64,000 bases of DNA, taken from the NCBI GenBank assembly GCA_044348085.1, contig JBIKTM010000001.1, positions 124,001-188,000 of the forward strand, written 5' to 3'. The DNA is from Verrucolacustris sp044348085. Its GTDB lineage: Bacteria > Verrucomicrobiota > Verrucomicrobiia > Methylacidiphilales > Verrucolacustridaceae. Below the pieces are notes generated by a model that ran no database searches, was not told the origin of the DNA, and saw only the letters and a list, made by a program, of their open reading frames with translations. Numbering within the stretch: the first letter of the stretch is position 1; the number at the start of each line of letters is the position of its first letter. This document shows positions 1 through 8,085 of this stretch, piece by piece. The translations under genes were made by a program, and so were the position numbers.

Positions 1-284
1 TCCCTCGCGACAAATACCGCCATTAATCCGCCCGTACAACTTCCCACCAAGGTCAGATTCTCCTTTTCCAGTCCCACCAACTCCTTCGCCAAACTCCGTG
101 CTACATCACGGATTTCCCAACGAGGCGGTTCAGGCGTTTGGCCACAACCTGGCAGATCATAGCTGTAGAACGAAATCGCCTCAGGAAGCTTCTCCAGTAA
201 CGGCTGAAAGGTCCTGTGATCCCCGCTCCAACCATGGAAACCCACAACCACTTTCCCCCCTCTTCCTGTTTGGACACGGTGCAT
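1..284 (-). CDS. Alpha/beta hydrolase, C-terminus cut off by window edge
   Basis: Translation of the minus strand gives an alpha/beta-hydrolase N-terminal half: a strand ending in GFHGWSGD (oxyanion-hole region), then FYSYDLPGCGQTPEPP, then LTLVGSCTGG, which has the nucleophile-elbow form G-x-S/C-x-G-G. The gene runs off the left edge, so the acid and histidine of the triad are not visible. I chose the ATG at 284 because an AGGGAG ribosome-binding site lies 8 bases before it. A GTG at 356 in the same frame would add about 24 residues and crowd the divergent small gene at 360. The substrate is unknown; such enzymes are esterases, lipases or C-C hydrolases. Confidence 0.75.
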   Translation of the reverse strand, partial: MHRVQTGRGGKVVVGFHGWSGDHRTFQPLLEKLPEAISFYSYDLPGCGQTPEPPRWEIRDVARSLAKELVGLEKENLTLVGSCTGGLMAVFVAR

Positions 285-359
285 CCCCAATTCTCCCTTT
301 TTCACCCAGCGAGACAATCCAGACTTCCCACAACGATTCCCCGCTTTTAAAATCACCTC

Positions 360-476
360 ATGCTGAACCGTCCTGATTTGCGTAGTTGGATCTTTACCCT
401 GCTCGTTGGAGGAGGAGTTCTCGGAATCAGCCTGATTGTTTTTGTTCTTAGCTATCTCCGTCTCCGAGCCCCTTAG
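360..476 (+). CDS. Small single-span membrane protein, 38 aa
   Basis: A short frame starting MLNRPDLRSWIF carries one clear hydrophobic span rich in L, V, G and I (about residues 11-31) followed by a positive tail (YLRLRAP). The charge pattern predicts an inner-membrane miniprotein. It is divergent from the hydrolase at its left, and its stop overlaps the stop of the Sel1 gene by four bases. No Shine-Dalgarno sequence is obvious. I do not recognise a family, and a chance frame cannot be excluded, although the uninterrupted span ending in a basic tail is unlike random sequence. Confidence 0.45.
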   Translation: MLNRPDLRSWIFTLLVGGGVLGISLIVFVLSYLRLRAP

Positions 477-1072
477 TCCGCTCCCTCATCTCCCAGTTCT
501 CGTAAAGCCCGTTGCGAGGCTTGATACCCTTGCGCCGCAGCTTTGCGATACCACTGAATCGCCTGTACCAAATCATTCCTCACGCCTTGACCGTGATAGT
601 AGCAATTTCCCAACCGATGCTGAGCAGCAGGATAGTTCTGGGCCGCTGCTTTTCGATACCAGCGCACCCCTTCTTGCTCATCTTGAGCGAGACCTTTCCC
701 AAAAATATAACAGTCCCCAATGCTAATCTGGGCAGGCGCATAATCCTGCCCGGCCGACTTTCTCCACCATCGAATCGCCGCCATTAAGTCAGGTTCGATC
801 CCCATGCCCTCGTGAAAACAGCCCCCCAAATTAAATTGCGCCTTCATCTGCCCCGCTTCTGCCGCCTTTCGATACCAACTCACACCCTCCACCATATCTC
901 TTTTGACTCCTAATCCGAAAAAGTAGCAATCCCCAAGCTGATATTGCGCATCCGCATCTCCGTCCGCGGCTTTTTCCTGCAACTCCTGACTGAACTTGGG
1001 GGTGGGATCGACCGTCTCCCCCCAAGACAGGTAGGAAAGGAGTCCAAGCAGGAGAAAGGAAATAAACTTCAT
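473..1072 (-). CDS. Secreted Sel1-repeat protein
   Basis: The protein begins MKFISFLLLGLLSYLSWG, a signal peptide, then has four Sel1-type (TPR-like) repeats of about 36 residues with the signature A-x-x-x-L-G-x-C-Y..G-x-G-V..D...A..W-Y-R-K-A-A. Family knowledge: Sel1 repeats form alpha-solenoids that mediate protein-protein contacts, often in the periplasm or cell envelope. A longer frame upstream to 1129 exists, but the ATG at 1072 places the signal peptide at the true N-terminus. A divergent promoter region of about 80 bases separates it from the gene at 1151. The partner is unknown. Confidence 0.8.
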   Translation of the reverse strand: MKFISFLLLGLLSYLSWGETVDPTPKFSQELQEKAADGDADAQYQLGDCYFFGLGVKRDMVEGVSWYRKAAEAGQMKAQFNLGGCFHEGMGIEPDLMAAIRWWRKSAGQDYAPAQISIGDCYIFGKGLAQDEQEGVRWYRKAAAQNYPAAQHRLGNCYYHGQGVRNDLVQAIQWYRKAAAQGYQASQRALRELGDEGAD

Positions 1073-1150
1073 TTTTCCAAAACTGATGCCCTTCTGTTTT
1101 TCCGCAAGCCTGTTCCTTGACGAAGCCAATCCTTAGGCTTGGATGAGCCT

Positions 1151-1330
1151 ATGAAGATAATCCTTTGCCTCCTTGCCGCCATGGCCCTCACGCCCATCTA
1201 TGGGGAAGACAAAAAAAGCAGTGACGATTCGTCCGAATCATCCAGCAATCTGACCCCCACGGCAGAGCGACCTCCCAACATGGCTAACCCAGAGAAGCCA
1301 GGCTGGCTTCCCCAGCGGCACGGAAAATAG
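1151..1330 (+). CDS. Small secreted protein, 59 aa, unknown
   Basis: Starting at the ATG at 1151 the product has an N-terminal signal-like segment (MKIILCLLAAMALTPIYG) followed by a short acidic, serine-rich tail and a proline-rich end. A TTG four codons upstream is also possible. It could be a small lipoprotein or a cleaved periplasmic peptide; the single Cys sits inside the hydrophobic stretch and does not form a convincing lipobox. No family recognised. Confidence 0.45.
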   Translation: MKIILCLLAAMALTPIYGEDKKSSDDSSESSSNLTPTAERPPNMANPEKPGWLPQRHGK

Positions 1331-1348
1331 ACCCCACCGATTCGGCGA

Positions 1349-1735
1349 CTAAGGCCGTTTCAGCGCAGGGTCGGGCATCTCGCCCTTGCGAAGAGCTTCC
1401 AAGGTAGCTGGTTCGGTCATCCGAGGTGTGTTCAAGCTCCACATCTCCATCAGCATTTTGCTCATCTTCTCAGTCTTATCCCCACTCAAATTTCCCTTCG
1501 CTTTAGCTTCACTTAACGAGGCCTCAGGTGCAGTACCCGCTGCATTCAGATCTGCCAAAGCTGCCAGACCCTTCCGAATCAGCTCTTTTCGATCCCCATC
1601 AGCTTCCGGGTTGATCGCTGCCGTCACTTTAGCAAGAAGTGCGTCCTTATCCGCTGCAGGCGCCTGCGCCATGGAAAAGGAGGTAAAGAGACTCAGAACA
1701 AGTGCCACAAATGTGATGCTAGATTTAATTTTCAT
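1349..1735 (-). CDS. Secreted protein of unknown function, 128 aa
   Basis: A clear signal peptide (MKIKSSITFVALVLSL.., probable cleavage after SMAQA) is followed by about 100 helical, charged residues rich in Ala, Lys and Glu with no cysteines. I recognise no domain. It is convergent with the small secreted protein at 1151-1330 and divergent from the DUF1232 gene. Probably a small periplasmic helical protein. Confidence 0.6.
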   Translation of the reverse strand: MKIKSSITFVALVLSLFTSFSMAQAPAADKDALLAKVTAAINPEADGDRKELIRKGLAALADLNAAGTAPEASLSEAKAKGNLSGDKTEKMSKMLMEMWSLNTPRMTEPATLEALRKGEMPDPALKRP

Positions 1736-1827
1736 ACCGTTACCCTACCTAATGTCTTCTACCCGTCGATCTATAACATTCCACTCCCACCCTTTCCACA
1801 CACCATAGGTTGTGGGAGTATCTGTCA

Positions 1828-2142
1828 ATGAGTCGCCTTTCCATCATGCCCAAGGTGAGCGAAATCCCATCCCTCCTTCAATCCACTCCTTCGATGCTTC
1901 GCGATTCCTTTAAAAGGAAATACCGCAAGACACCTTGGGGGACGCTTACGGGAGGCATCTTCTCCATCCTCTATCTCCTCAATCCCCTGGATATCATCCC
2001 CGAAGCACTTCCCATCATCGGGATCGTCGACGACACCTTGGTTTTTGGAGTTTTCCTCGCCTTACTCTCCCGAGATGTTAAAAAGTATCTTCTCTGGAAA
2101 ACATCTCCTGAAAACTCAAACTCCATCTCCAAAAAAACCTGA
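1828..2142 (+). CDS. DUF1232 (YkvA-like) membrane protein
   Basis: The core motif Y-L-L-N-P-L-D-I-I-P-E followed by a short hydrophobic hairpin and G-I-V-D-D is typical of the DUF1232/YkvA family of small membrane proteins of unknown biochemical role. The ATG at 1828 is chosen because GGGAG lies 9 bases upstream; a TTG at 1810 is in frame but has no such site. The 3' end overlaps, in another frame, a second small membrane protein. Confidence 0.75.
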   Translation: MSRLSIMPKVSEIPSLLQSTPSMLRDSFKRKYRKTPWGTLTGGIFSILYLLNPLDIIPEALPIIGIVDDTLVFGVFLALLSRDVKKYLLWKTSPENSNSISKKT

Positions 2143-2242
2143 CTCGGGCATTCCGAACTGGCTCTTCTACTCCGGGATCGGAATGGTTCTTTCCTTAGGT
2201 GCCGCCAAAGTCTTCTTCGGCATCCTCCGTCTTTACCGCTAA
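2075..2242 (+). CDS. Small membrane protein overlapping the DUF1232 gene, 55 aa
   Basis: The frame from the ATG at 2075 encodes a basic N-terminus and one hydrophobic span (about WLFYSGIGMVLSLGAAKVFFG) followed by a short basic end. The first 68 bases overlap the end of the DUF1232 gene in a different frame, which would allow translational coupling. The part after 2142 is the informative one; the exact start is uncertain (ATG at 2045 is also in frame). No family recognised. Confidence 0.4.
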   Translation: MLKSIFSGKHLLKTQTPSPKKPDSGIPNWLFYSGIGMVLSLGAAKVFFGILRLYR

Positions 2243-2249
2243 GACCTTG

Positions 2250-3587
2250 CTACTCGTCCAGCCAGTCGTCCACGGGTCGAAAATCCGCATCTGTCACTTT
2301 CTTTTCAATCCTTTTGTGTGGCACAGGCTCAAACGGTAAAATCACCCAAGCACTCTTACCCGCGCGCTTCCCCCGAATCACAACTCGTAAGGTGTTCGGT
2401 GAAGCCTCCGCCACCTTTCCAGTTACTGGAATCTCTGCCACATCCGCACTTAAAGGCACACGCTGACAAAGAAAAGCATCCGGTATCGCTCCCACATCCT
2501 CCTCAAAAGGGCCCTTGGCCTCCGCCTCTTTTGCCCGCAACTCCTTTAATCTCTCCTCATATCCAGCAATCTCCTTATGAATTGCTGTTGCATCACCTCG
2601 AAATTTCTCCAACTCCTGCCTCTGGACATTCACATTTTGCTTCTTTTCATGCAAGCTCGTGCTGGCTGGGCTGTGCAACTGCTTTGCTTTCGTACTCAGC
2701 CCCTTGTAACGAATATTCCAATCCTTCTCAAACTTGTGCCATTCACCTAGTTTTTTTTCAATCCACCCGAACTGATCGGGCATCTTGATGCTGGGTGGAG
2801 CCCGATACAGAGCCAAACGATATTCATTGGCGGCAATTTCAGGTTGCTGCAGATCCTCATCCTCCGCCGGATGGTAAAATAACCCCACTTCACGCGCCCG
2901 TACCTCCACCTCCTCAAGAAATTTCTTTCTCTCGGCATCAAACTCCAAATCTAGAGTACCCGCCTCCTCCAGCCAGAGACGACTGACAGATGTTCGATAA
3001 TCCTCAAACACGGTCTTGGCCTTTGTCTCATCTTCCTGCACAACAGATTCTACCATCCGCACCTTTTCCTGGGTCCCCGCCGCATCCGCCTTGGCTAAAG
3101 CCAAAGTTCTTTCCAACTCGCGGATTTGTGGCCGTATCGGAGCCAACCTTCTTCCATAGTCCCGTCGTAAACCCGCCAAACGTTCTGAAAAATCGTACAA
3201 CACCAGAACTTCCGGCTTGTCGCCTAATCGTATCTGGTCCAAATCCACACGGACACGAACCACCGTTTTTCTCCACTCCACCCAGCCCCCATAAATTACA
3301 AACCCCGCAACTACCACCCCGATCGAAACCCATACCTTTCGATTCCAATTCCGCATCGATTGAACCAACGCAGTTCCCACATCCCGAACAATTCTCCCCG
3401 CTCCCACCCTCCGCTCCTCCACTGCGGCCGCCGCCTCCACCCCGGCTTTGGGCGCAGGCACGGATGTAACCACCTTTCTACGTACTCGAGGCTGGTTCTC
3501 TTCAATCGGCCGAACTTTGAGCCTCAGTTTTTGCTGAGGCGCTTTCCCCTTTTCCCCAGACGAAGTTGGGTTTGTCTCCTCGGCCAT
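2250..3587 (-). CDS. Single-span membrane protein with long coiled coil
   Basis: The 445-residue product has a disordered basic N-terminus, one transmembrane span near residues 86-103 (VWVSIGVVVAGFVIYGG) and then a mostly alpha-helical, charged region with heptad-like spacing (about residues 130-360), ending in a small C-terminal domain. There is no signal peptide, so the N-terminus is predicted cytoplasmic and the coiled coil periplasmic. It is the last gene of the trpS-scpA-scpB-pheA run, starting one base after the pheA stop, so co-transcription is likely. I recognise no family; roles in envelope structure would be guesswork. Confidence 0.6.
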   Translation of the reverse strand: MAEETNPTSSGEKGKAPQQKLRLKVRPIEENQPRVRRKVVTSVPAPKAGVEAAAAVEERRVGAGRIVRDVGTALVQSMRNWNRKVWVSIGVVVAGFVIYGGWVEWRKTVVRVRVDLDQIRLGDKPEVLVLYDFSERLAGLRRDYGRRLAPIRPQIRELERTLALAKADAAGTQEKVRMVESVVQEDETKAKTVFEDYRTSVSRLWLEEAGTLDLEFDAERKKFLEEVEVRAREVGLFYHPAEDEDLQQPEIAANEYRLALYRAPPSIKMPDQFGWIEKKLGEWHKFEKDWNIRYKGLSTKAKQLHSPASTSLHEKKQNVNVQRQELEKFRGDATAIHKEIAGYEERLKELRAKEAEAKGPFEEDVGAIPDAFLCQRVPLSADVAEIPVTGKVAEASPNTLRVVIRGKRAGKSAWVILPFEPVPHKRIEKKVTDADFRPVDDWLDE

Positions 3588-3588
3588 C

Positions 3589-4650
3589 CTAACGCTCTTC
3601 TGGGTAGCTTCCCAGAATCCGCAAATCCTGCGTATGGTTTTGAAGTTTCAGCAACGCCTTCCGAAACTCAGGGCGATCGATATGACCCCGCACATCCACA
3701 AAGAAGACGTACTCCCAAGGTTTCCCAGGTGCAGGCCGTGACTCTACACTCAGCAAATTTAATTTTTTCGAAGCTAAAACACCTAAGGCCCGATGCAAAG
3801 CCCCCGCTCGGTGTGGCAGGGTAAAGAGAAGGCTCGTTTTATCTTTCCCCGTCGCCCCTGCGGGTTCCTGTCCCAAAAGATAAAATCGAGTACTGTTTCC
3901 TGCGCGGTCTTGAACGTCCCGTTGACGAACCACCAACCGATACAACTGAGCCGCCCAAGGACTCGCCAAAGCCGCTGCTCCCCTCTCCACTGAGGCGCGA
4001 CGCGCACCCTCCGCCGTGCTGGCAACCTCGACCAACTTCGTCTTGCTCAAATTCATAGCTAGCCAGTGCCGACACTGCGCCAAAGCCTGAGGATGACTGT
4101 AAAGAACTCGGATTGGTCCGCTCCTCGTTTTACTCAGAAGGGCATGTCGGATCGGAAGATAAATCTCTCCACAAATTGTGACATGGGAGTTCAGCAAAGC
4201 CTCCTGAGTCGCCCCGACAGCTCCCTCATTCGAATTCTCGATCGGGACAACTCCCGCCTCCACCTCCCCCCTCTCCACCGCGGAAAAGATCTCTGCAATG
4301 GTCGGACACGGAACAAGATCCGTTGCCGCCCCAAAGCGCTCGCGGGCTGCTTGATGACAATAGGAGGCCGCAGGCCCTAGAAACGCCACCCGCGCTCCCC
4401 CTTGGCAGTTTCGTCCAGTGGCCAAGATTTCTCTGTAAATAGCCTTCAAATTGTCCTGATCCATCGTCCCCTTGAGTCGGGCGGTTAATCTTCGAAAAAG
4501 TGCAGCTTCCCTCGCTGGAGCAAAAACCGACTGCCCACTCTCTAGTTTTTGGCGACCAATCTGGCGAGCAATTCCAGCTCTCTGCTCCAGCAGGCGAACG
4601 AGCTGATCGTCTAACCTGTCAACTTTGGTTCGTAGACTCGATAGTTTCAT
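3589..4650 (-). CDS. pheA: Bifunctional chorismate mutase/prephenate dehydratase (P-protein)
   Basis: Converts chorismate to prephenate and then to phenylpyruvate, the committed steps of phenylalanine synthesis. In order: an AroQ-type chorismate mutase helix region (residues 1-85, starting MKLSSLRTKVDRLDDQLV), the prephenate dehydratase domain (VAFLGPAASYCHQAA, NSNEGAVGAT, and the catalytic-threonine segment AGNSTRF), and a C-terminal ACT domain containing the ESRP motif that binds Phe for feedback inhibition. The length of 353 matches the family. Its start overlaps the end of scpB by 32 bases. Confidence 0.95.
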   Translation of the reverse strand: MKLSSLRTKVDRLDDQLVRLLEQRAGIARQIGRQKLESGQSVFAPAREAALFRRLTARLKGTMDQDNLKAIYREILATGRNCQGGARVAFLGPAASYCHQAARERFGAATDLVPCPTIAEIFSAVERGEVEAGVVPIENSNEGAVGATQEALLNSHVTICGEIYLPIRHALLSKTRSGPIRVLYSHPQALAQCRHWLAMNLSKTKLVEVASTAEGARRASVERGAAALASPWAAQLYRLVVRQRDVQDRAGNSTRFYLLGQEPAGATGKDKTSLLFTLPHRAGALHRALGVLASKKLNLLSVESRPAPGKPWEYVFFVDVRGHIDRPEFRKALLKLQNHTQDLRILGSYPEER

Positions 4651-5239
4651 GGATCAGCTCCTTTTGCTGTGGACTCGCAGGATCAACGGGTGTGGGCAGT
4701 TTGACCCTTCTTAACTCCTCTGAATTTGGCAACTCCTCCAAATCCCTGAGACCGAAATGCTCTAAAAATAGTGGGGTGGTCGAGTAAAGAATCGGTCTTC
4801 CGGGAGCATCGCTTCGTCCTGAAATTCGTATCACCCCACGCTCCACGAGAGTGTCCAAAGTTCCACTGCAGTCCACCCCCCGCACCGCCTCAATCTCTGC
4901 CCTCGAAATGGGTTGCCGATAAGCAATCACAGCCATCGTCTCAAGTGCAGGAGGACTCAAACGGGGCGGACGAACCACCCCCTTCAACTTCGCGACCCAG
5001 CCCGAGAGATCAGGTGCCGTTCCAATTCGAAATCCACCCGCCACCTCCCGTAAGATCAACCCGCGGGGGGCCAATCTCTCGGCCAAGTGGGTTAGCTCCT
5101 CCCGTACCTCCTCATCCTTCACGGCAGGCCAACCCTGCCCCCCCTCCGGCCCATCTCGTAAAATCGTGGCCAGACGCGAGGGCTCCATCGGCTCCGTTGC
5201 CGCAAATAAAAGCGCTTCCAGTACTCGTGCCCATTCCAT
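4619..5239 (-). CDS. scpB: Segregation and condensation protein B
   Basis: ScpB is the winged-helix partner that binds the kleisin ScpA in the bacterial SMC condensin. The 206-residue product shows the two winged-helix regions of the family, with the marker AYRQPISRAEIEAVRGVDCSG and a following RGVIRISGRSDAPGRP stretch. It lies 12 bases downstream of scpA, as in most genomes; smc itself is not in the window. The 3' end overlaps pheA, which suggests translational coupling. Confidence 0.93.
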   Translation of the reverse strand: MEWARVLEALLFAATEPMEPSRLATILRDGPEGGQGWPAVKDEEVREELTHLAERLAPRGLILREVAGGFRIGTAPDLSGWVAKLKGVVRPPRLSPPALETMAVIAYRQPISRAEIEAVRGVDCSGTLDTLVERGVIRISGRSDAPGRPILYSTTPLFLEHFGLRDLEELPNSEELRRVKLPTPVDPASPQQKELIHETIESTNQS

Positions 5240-5251
5240 AGTTCGTATCCG

Positions 5252-6073
5252 TTAAACTGCGGAATCTCCACTCGGTTGACCAGTTCCTTCCTCTGTGGGA
5301 AGGCTTTCCGTTGGAACCCCCAAAATACCCTCTGGGGTTCTTCGAATTCGAATCGGCTTCAAGGGCCCCTCTTGTACTGCTGCAACCTGACGAAGCCGAA
5401 TCAACTCTAACATGGCCAAAAAGGTAACCACCACCTCTCCTCGGGAAGACATGTTCCGAAACAGATCCTCAAATAGAACCTCCTCCCCAGTCGGAACCCG
5501 ATCCAAGATAAATTCGATCTTCTGCCCAACGGTGAACTGCTCGTCCTCAAAACGACCCACCTTCGATCGATCTTCCAAAGAACGAAGGACTTTCTGAAAT
5601 GCCCAGACCAGATCAAACATCGAGACTTGGCCCGGTCCCTGCATCGCCTGATTCACGACCACCCGCTCAGGAATTCTTCCAAAGATTCGGGAGTGTAATG
5701 CTTCCCGATCCCCCAACTGCCCCGCAGCCTCCTTAAACTTACGATACTCGATCAGCTGACGGATCAACTCCCACTTCGGATCCTCATCCTCAACCTCTTC
5801 AGGGGGTCGATCCTGTACAGGCAGCAGTGTCCGGCTTTTTAGATAAATCAGAGTTGCCGCCATCACAAGAAACTCACCTGCGACCGCCAGATTTTCCTCC
5901 CGCATCTTGTCCAGACGCGCCAGATACTGCTCAGTTAATTTCTCCAAACGAATCTCATAAATATCCATCTCCTGCTCTTTAATAAGGTGCAGGAGTAGAT
6001 CCAGCGGTCCCGTAAAAGCGGATAGCTCTACACGCAGGGCCTCACTCCCGGGTGTCTCCAGCATCGGAATCAT
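5252..6073 (-). CDS. scpA: Segregation and condensation protein A (kleisin)
   Basis: The 273-residue product has the kleisin N-terminal motif F-T-G-P-L-D-L-L-L-H-L-I and the C-terminal winged helix that contact the SMC heads. The ATG at 6073 forms an ATGA overlap with the trpS stop; a longer frame to 6157 reads into trpS and lacks family similarity. Works with ScpB and SMC in chromosome compaction. Confidence 0.93.
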   Translation of the reverse strand: MIPMLETPGSEALRVELSAFTGPLDLLLHLIKEQEMDIYEIRLEKLTEQYLARLDKMREENLAVAGEFLVMAATLIYLKSRTLLPVQDRPPEEVEDEDPKWELIRQLIEYRKFKEAAGQLGDREALHSRIFGRIPERVVVNQAMQGPGQVSMFDLVWAFQKVLRSLEDRSKVGRFEDEQFTVGQKIEFILDRVPTGEEVLFEDLFRNMSSRGEVVVTFLAMLELIRLRQVAAVQEGPLKPIRIRRTPEGILGVPTESLPTEEGTGQPSGDSAV

Positions 6074-7035
6074 TTTTGCGTTCCTACAGCAGATCGAACT
6101 CGAGCCAAAACTTGCTCTGCCGTTTTCCGAGCCTTTGCCGCACCGTCCTTCATCCACTGCTCCACACGGGGCGAGTTGGAAGCCAACTCCTCCCTCTTTT
6201 TTCGCATTCCGTCAAACTCCTGTAAAACCAGATCGGCTAGGCCCTTTTTTAAATCCCCGTATCCTGTGCCGCCTTTTTCCATCTTTGCGCGATACTCAGA
6301 ACGCTCGGCATCCGTCCCCATCAATCGTAGCAAACCCCAGAGTGTACTACCTTCCAGTGCTTTAGGCGCCTCCACGGGGGTGGAATCTGTTTTGATAGCC
6401 ATGATTTTTTTCCGTAGATCCTTTTCGGGGGCAAAAATCTCCAGTGTGTTCCCGTAGGATTTGCTCATCTTCTGCCCATCCACCCCAGGAACAACTCCAG
6501 CATCTTCCCGAATGATCGACTCCGGCAACTTAAAAACCTGCCCGTACTTGTCATTAAACTTTCCTGCAATATCACGTGCAACTTCCAGATGCTGCTTCTG
6601 GTCCTGCCCGACTGGTACGCGGTCGGCATCGTACAAAAGAATGTCCGCCGCCATCAGCACCGGATAGGCGAATAGGCCATGGGAGGCGGCAATGCCTTTC
6701 GCCACCTTGTCCTTATAGCTGTGACATCTTTCCAAAAGCCCCATGGGGGTGACGGTGGAAAGATACCAAGCCAACTCGTGCACCTCAGGAACTGCACTTT
6801 GACGAAAAACGACCGCTTTGTCCGGGTCTACTCCGCAAGCCAGAAGATCAAGGAAGGTTTCCCTCACCAACCCCTCCAACTGACCCGGCTCACTAGCTCC
6901 TGTTAAGGCATGGTAGTCGGCTAAGAAGTAGTAAGCCTCCCCTTTGGCCTGAAGCTCAACAGCAGGGCGTATCATTCCGAAATAGTTCCCCAGATGGAGC
7001 CGCCCAGTGGGCTGAATTCCAGAAAGATAACGCAT
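6070..7035 (-). CDS. trpS: Tryptophanyl-tRNA synthetase
   Basis: Class I aminoacyl-tRNA synthetase that charges tRNA-Trp. The start MRYLSGIQPTGRLHLGN carries the HIGH-like signature (HLGN at about residue 14), and KMSKS is present exactly at residues 189-193. The length of about 321 residues is normal. I prefer the ATG at 7035, since the conserved family begins there; an upstream TTG at 7056 would add seven residues. First gene of the trpS-scpA-scpB-pheA run. Confidence 0.95.
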   Translation of the reverse strand: MRYLSGIQPTGRLHLGNYFGMIRPAVELQAKGEAYYFLADYHALTGASEPGQLEGLVRETFLDLLACGVDPDKAVVFRQSAVPEVHELAWYLSTVTPMGLLERCHSYKDKVAKGIAASHGLFAYPVLMAADILLYDADRVPVGQDQKQHLEVARDIAGKFNDKYGQVFKLPESIIREDAGVVPGVDGQKMSKSYGNTLEIFAPEKDLRKKIMAIKTDSTPVEAPKALEGSTLWGLLRLMGTDAERSEYRAKMEKGGTGYGDLKKGLADLVLQEFDGMRKKREELASNSPRVEQWMKDGAAKARKTAEQVLARVRSAVGTQK

Positions 7036-7161
7036 AACCAATCGTGGCCTTGCCAAGCCCTTGTCGACCAGAATTTTCCTACAAGTTGTTCAGCAAAAAT
7101 GCGAAAAATTGGCTCTACTTGTCCGCTCGCCCCGCACTTAAATATCTGTAAAATCAACTGA

Positions 7162-8085
7162 ATGCAGTCCTCAATCTCAACACTCGATTCACCCGTCCCT
7201 GTGGCAAGCAACCCCTACGAGGCCTGCTCCAAACTAGCCCGCGAGCACTACGAAAACTTTCCCGTGGGGCGCCTGGTCCCCAAGAAACTCCGCCCTCACG
7301 TCCACGCCGTCTACGCATTTGCCCGTGTGGCCGACGACCTTGCCGATGAGGGCTACGCAGACCCCCGAGCCCACTCAAAAGGGCTAGCCCCTTCGGAAGC
7401 TGAGCGCCTCGCCGTTTTCCGTAACTACCGCCAAGCCTGGCAAAATGCTATAGACGGCAAGGAGTACGACCGATCCTATGCGTGGATCTTTGAGCCGCTC
7501 CAAAAAACCAAGGCCGAATTGGATCTTCCCGACTCTCTTTTCCTCGATCTCCTTAGCGCTTTTGAACAGGACATAATCCAGCGCCGTTACGAAGACTTCC
7601 CCTCCGTCCTCGACTACTGTCGCCGTAGTGCCAATCCGATCGGTAGACTCGTACTCCTAATCCACGGAGAACGAAGCCCTGAGCTTGCCCAACTCTCTGA
7701 TAACATTTGCACGGGTCTTCAACTTGCAAACTTTTGGCAAGATATCTCTGTAGATCTTGGAAAAGACCGCATCTATCTACCTCAGCTTGATCTCCGTAGA
7801 TTAGGAGTCACAGAAAAGGATCTTTTTGAGGGTCGTGCGACTCCTAATTTTCGTAACTGTTTGAGATATCAGTGCGAAAGAACATGGGCCCTCTTCCGTC
7901 AGGGTGAATCGCTTTCACGCCATTTACCTCGCCCCCTCTCGTGGGAGATTCGCCTTACATGGTTAGGCGGAACAGAAATTCTAAAGAAAATTGAAGCCCA
8001 ATCCTACAACACGCTCACAGAGAGGCCGAAAGTTTCAAAACTGGACTTCCTACGTCTAGGCATCCAATCCTTCTTCGGAGGATGA
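7162..8085 (+). CDS. hpnC: Hydroxysqualene synthase HpnC
   Basis: A trans-isoprenyl diphosphate synthase of the squalene/phytoene synthase family. The two aspartate-rich motifs are D-D-L-A-D (residues 58-62) and D-I-S-V-D followed by RIYLP (about 193-205). In the HpnCDE pathway HpnC turns presqualene diphosphate into hydroxysqualene. Assignment to HpnC rather than HpnD rests on its position before an HpnD-HpnE frame and on the N-terminal YEACSKLAREHYENFPVG, typical of HpnC. Its stop shares an ATGA with the next gene, so the two are co-translated. Confidence 0.9.
   Translation: MQSSISTLDSPVPVASNPYEACSKLAREHYENFPVGRLVPKKLRPHVHAVYAFARVADDLADEGYADPRAHSKGLAPSEAERLAVFRNYRQAWQNAIDGKEYDRSYAWIFEPLQKTKAELDLPDSLFLDLLSAFEQDIIQRRYEDFPSVLDYCRRSANPIGRLVLLIHGERSPELAQLSDNICTGLQLANFWQDISVDLGKDRIYLPQLDLRRLGVTEKDLFEGRATPNFRNCLRYQCERTWALFRQGESLSRHLPRPLSWEIRLTWLGGTEILKKIEAQSYNTLTERPKVSKLDFLRLGIQSFFGG

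Noticed and set aside
2318..3824. Several proline-rich plus-strand frames opposite the coiled-coil gene and pheA
   Set aside because: Shadow frames of C/T-rich antisense, no motifs.
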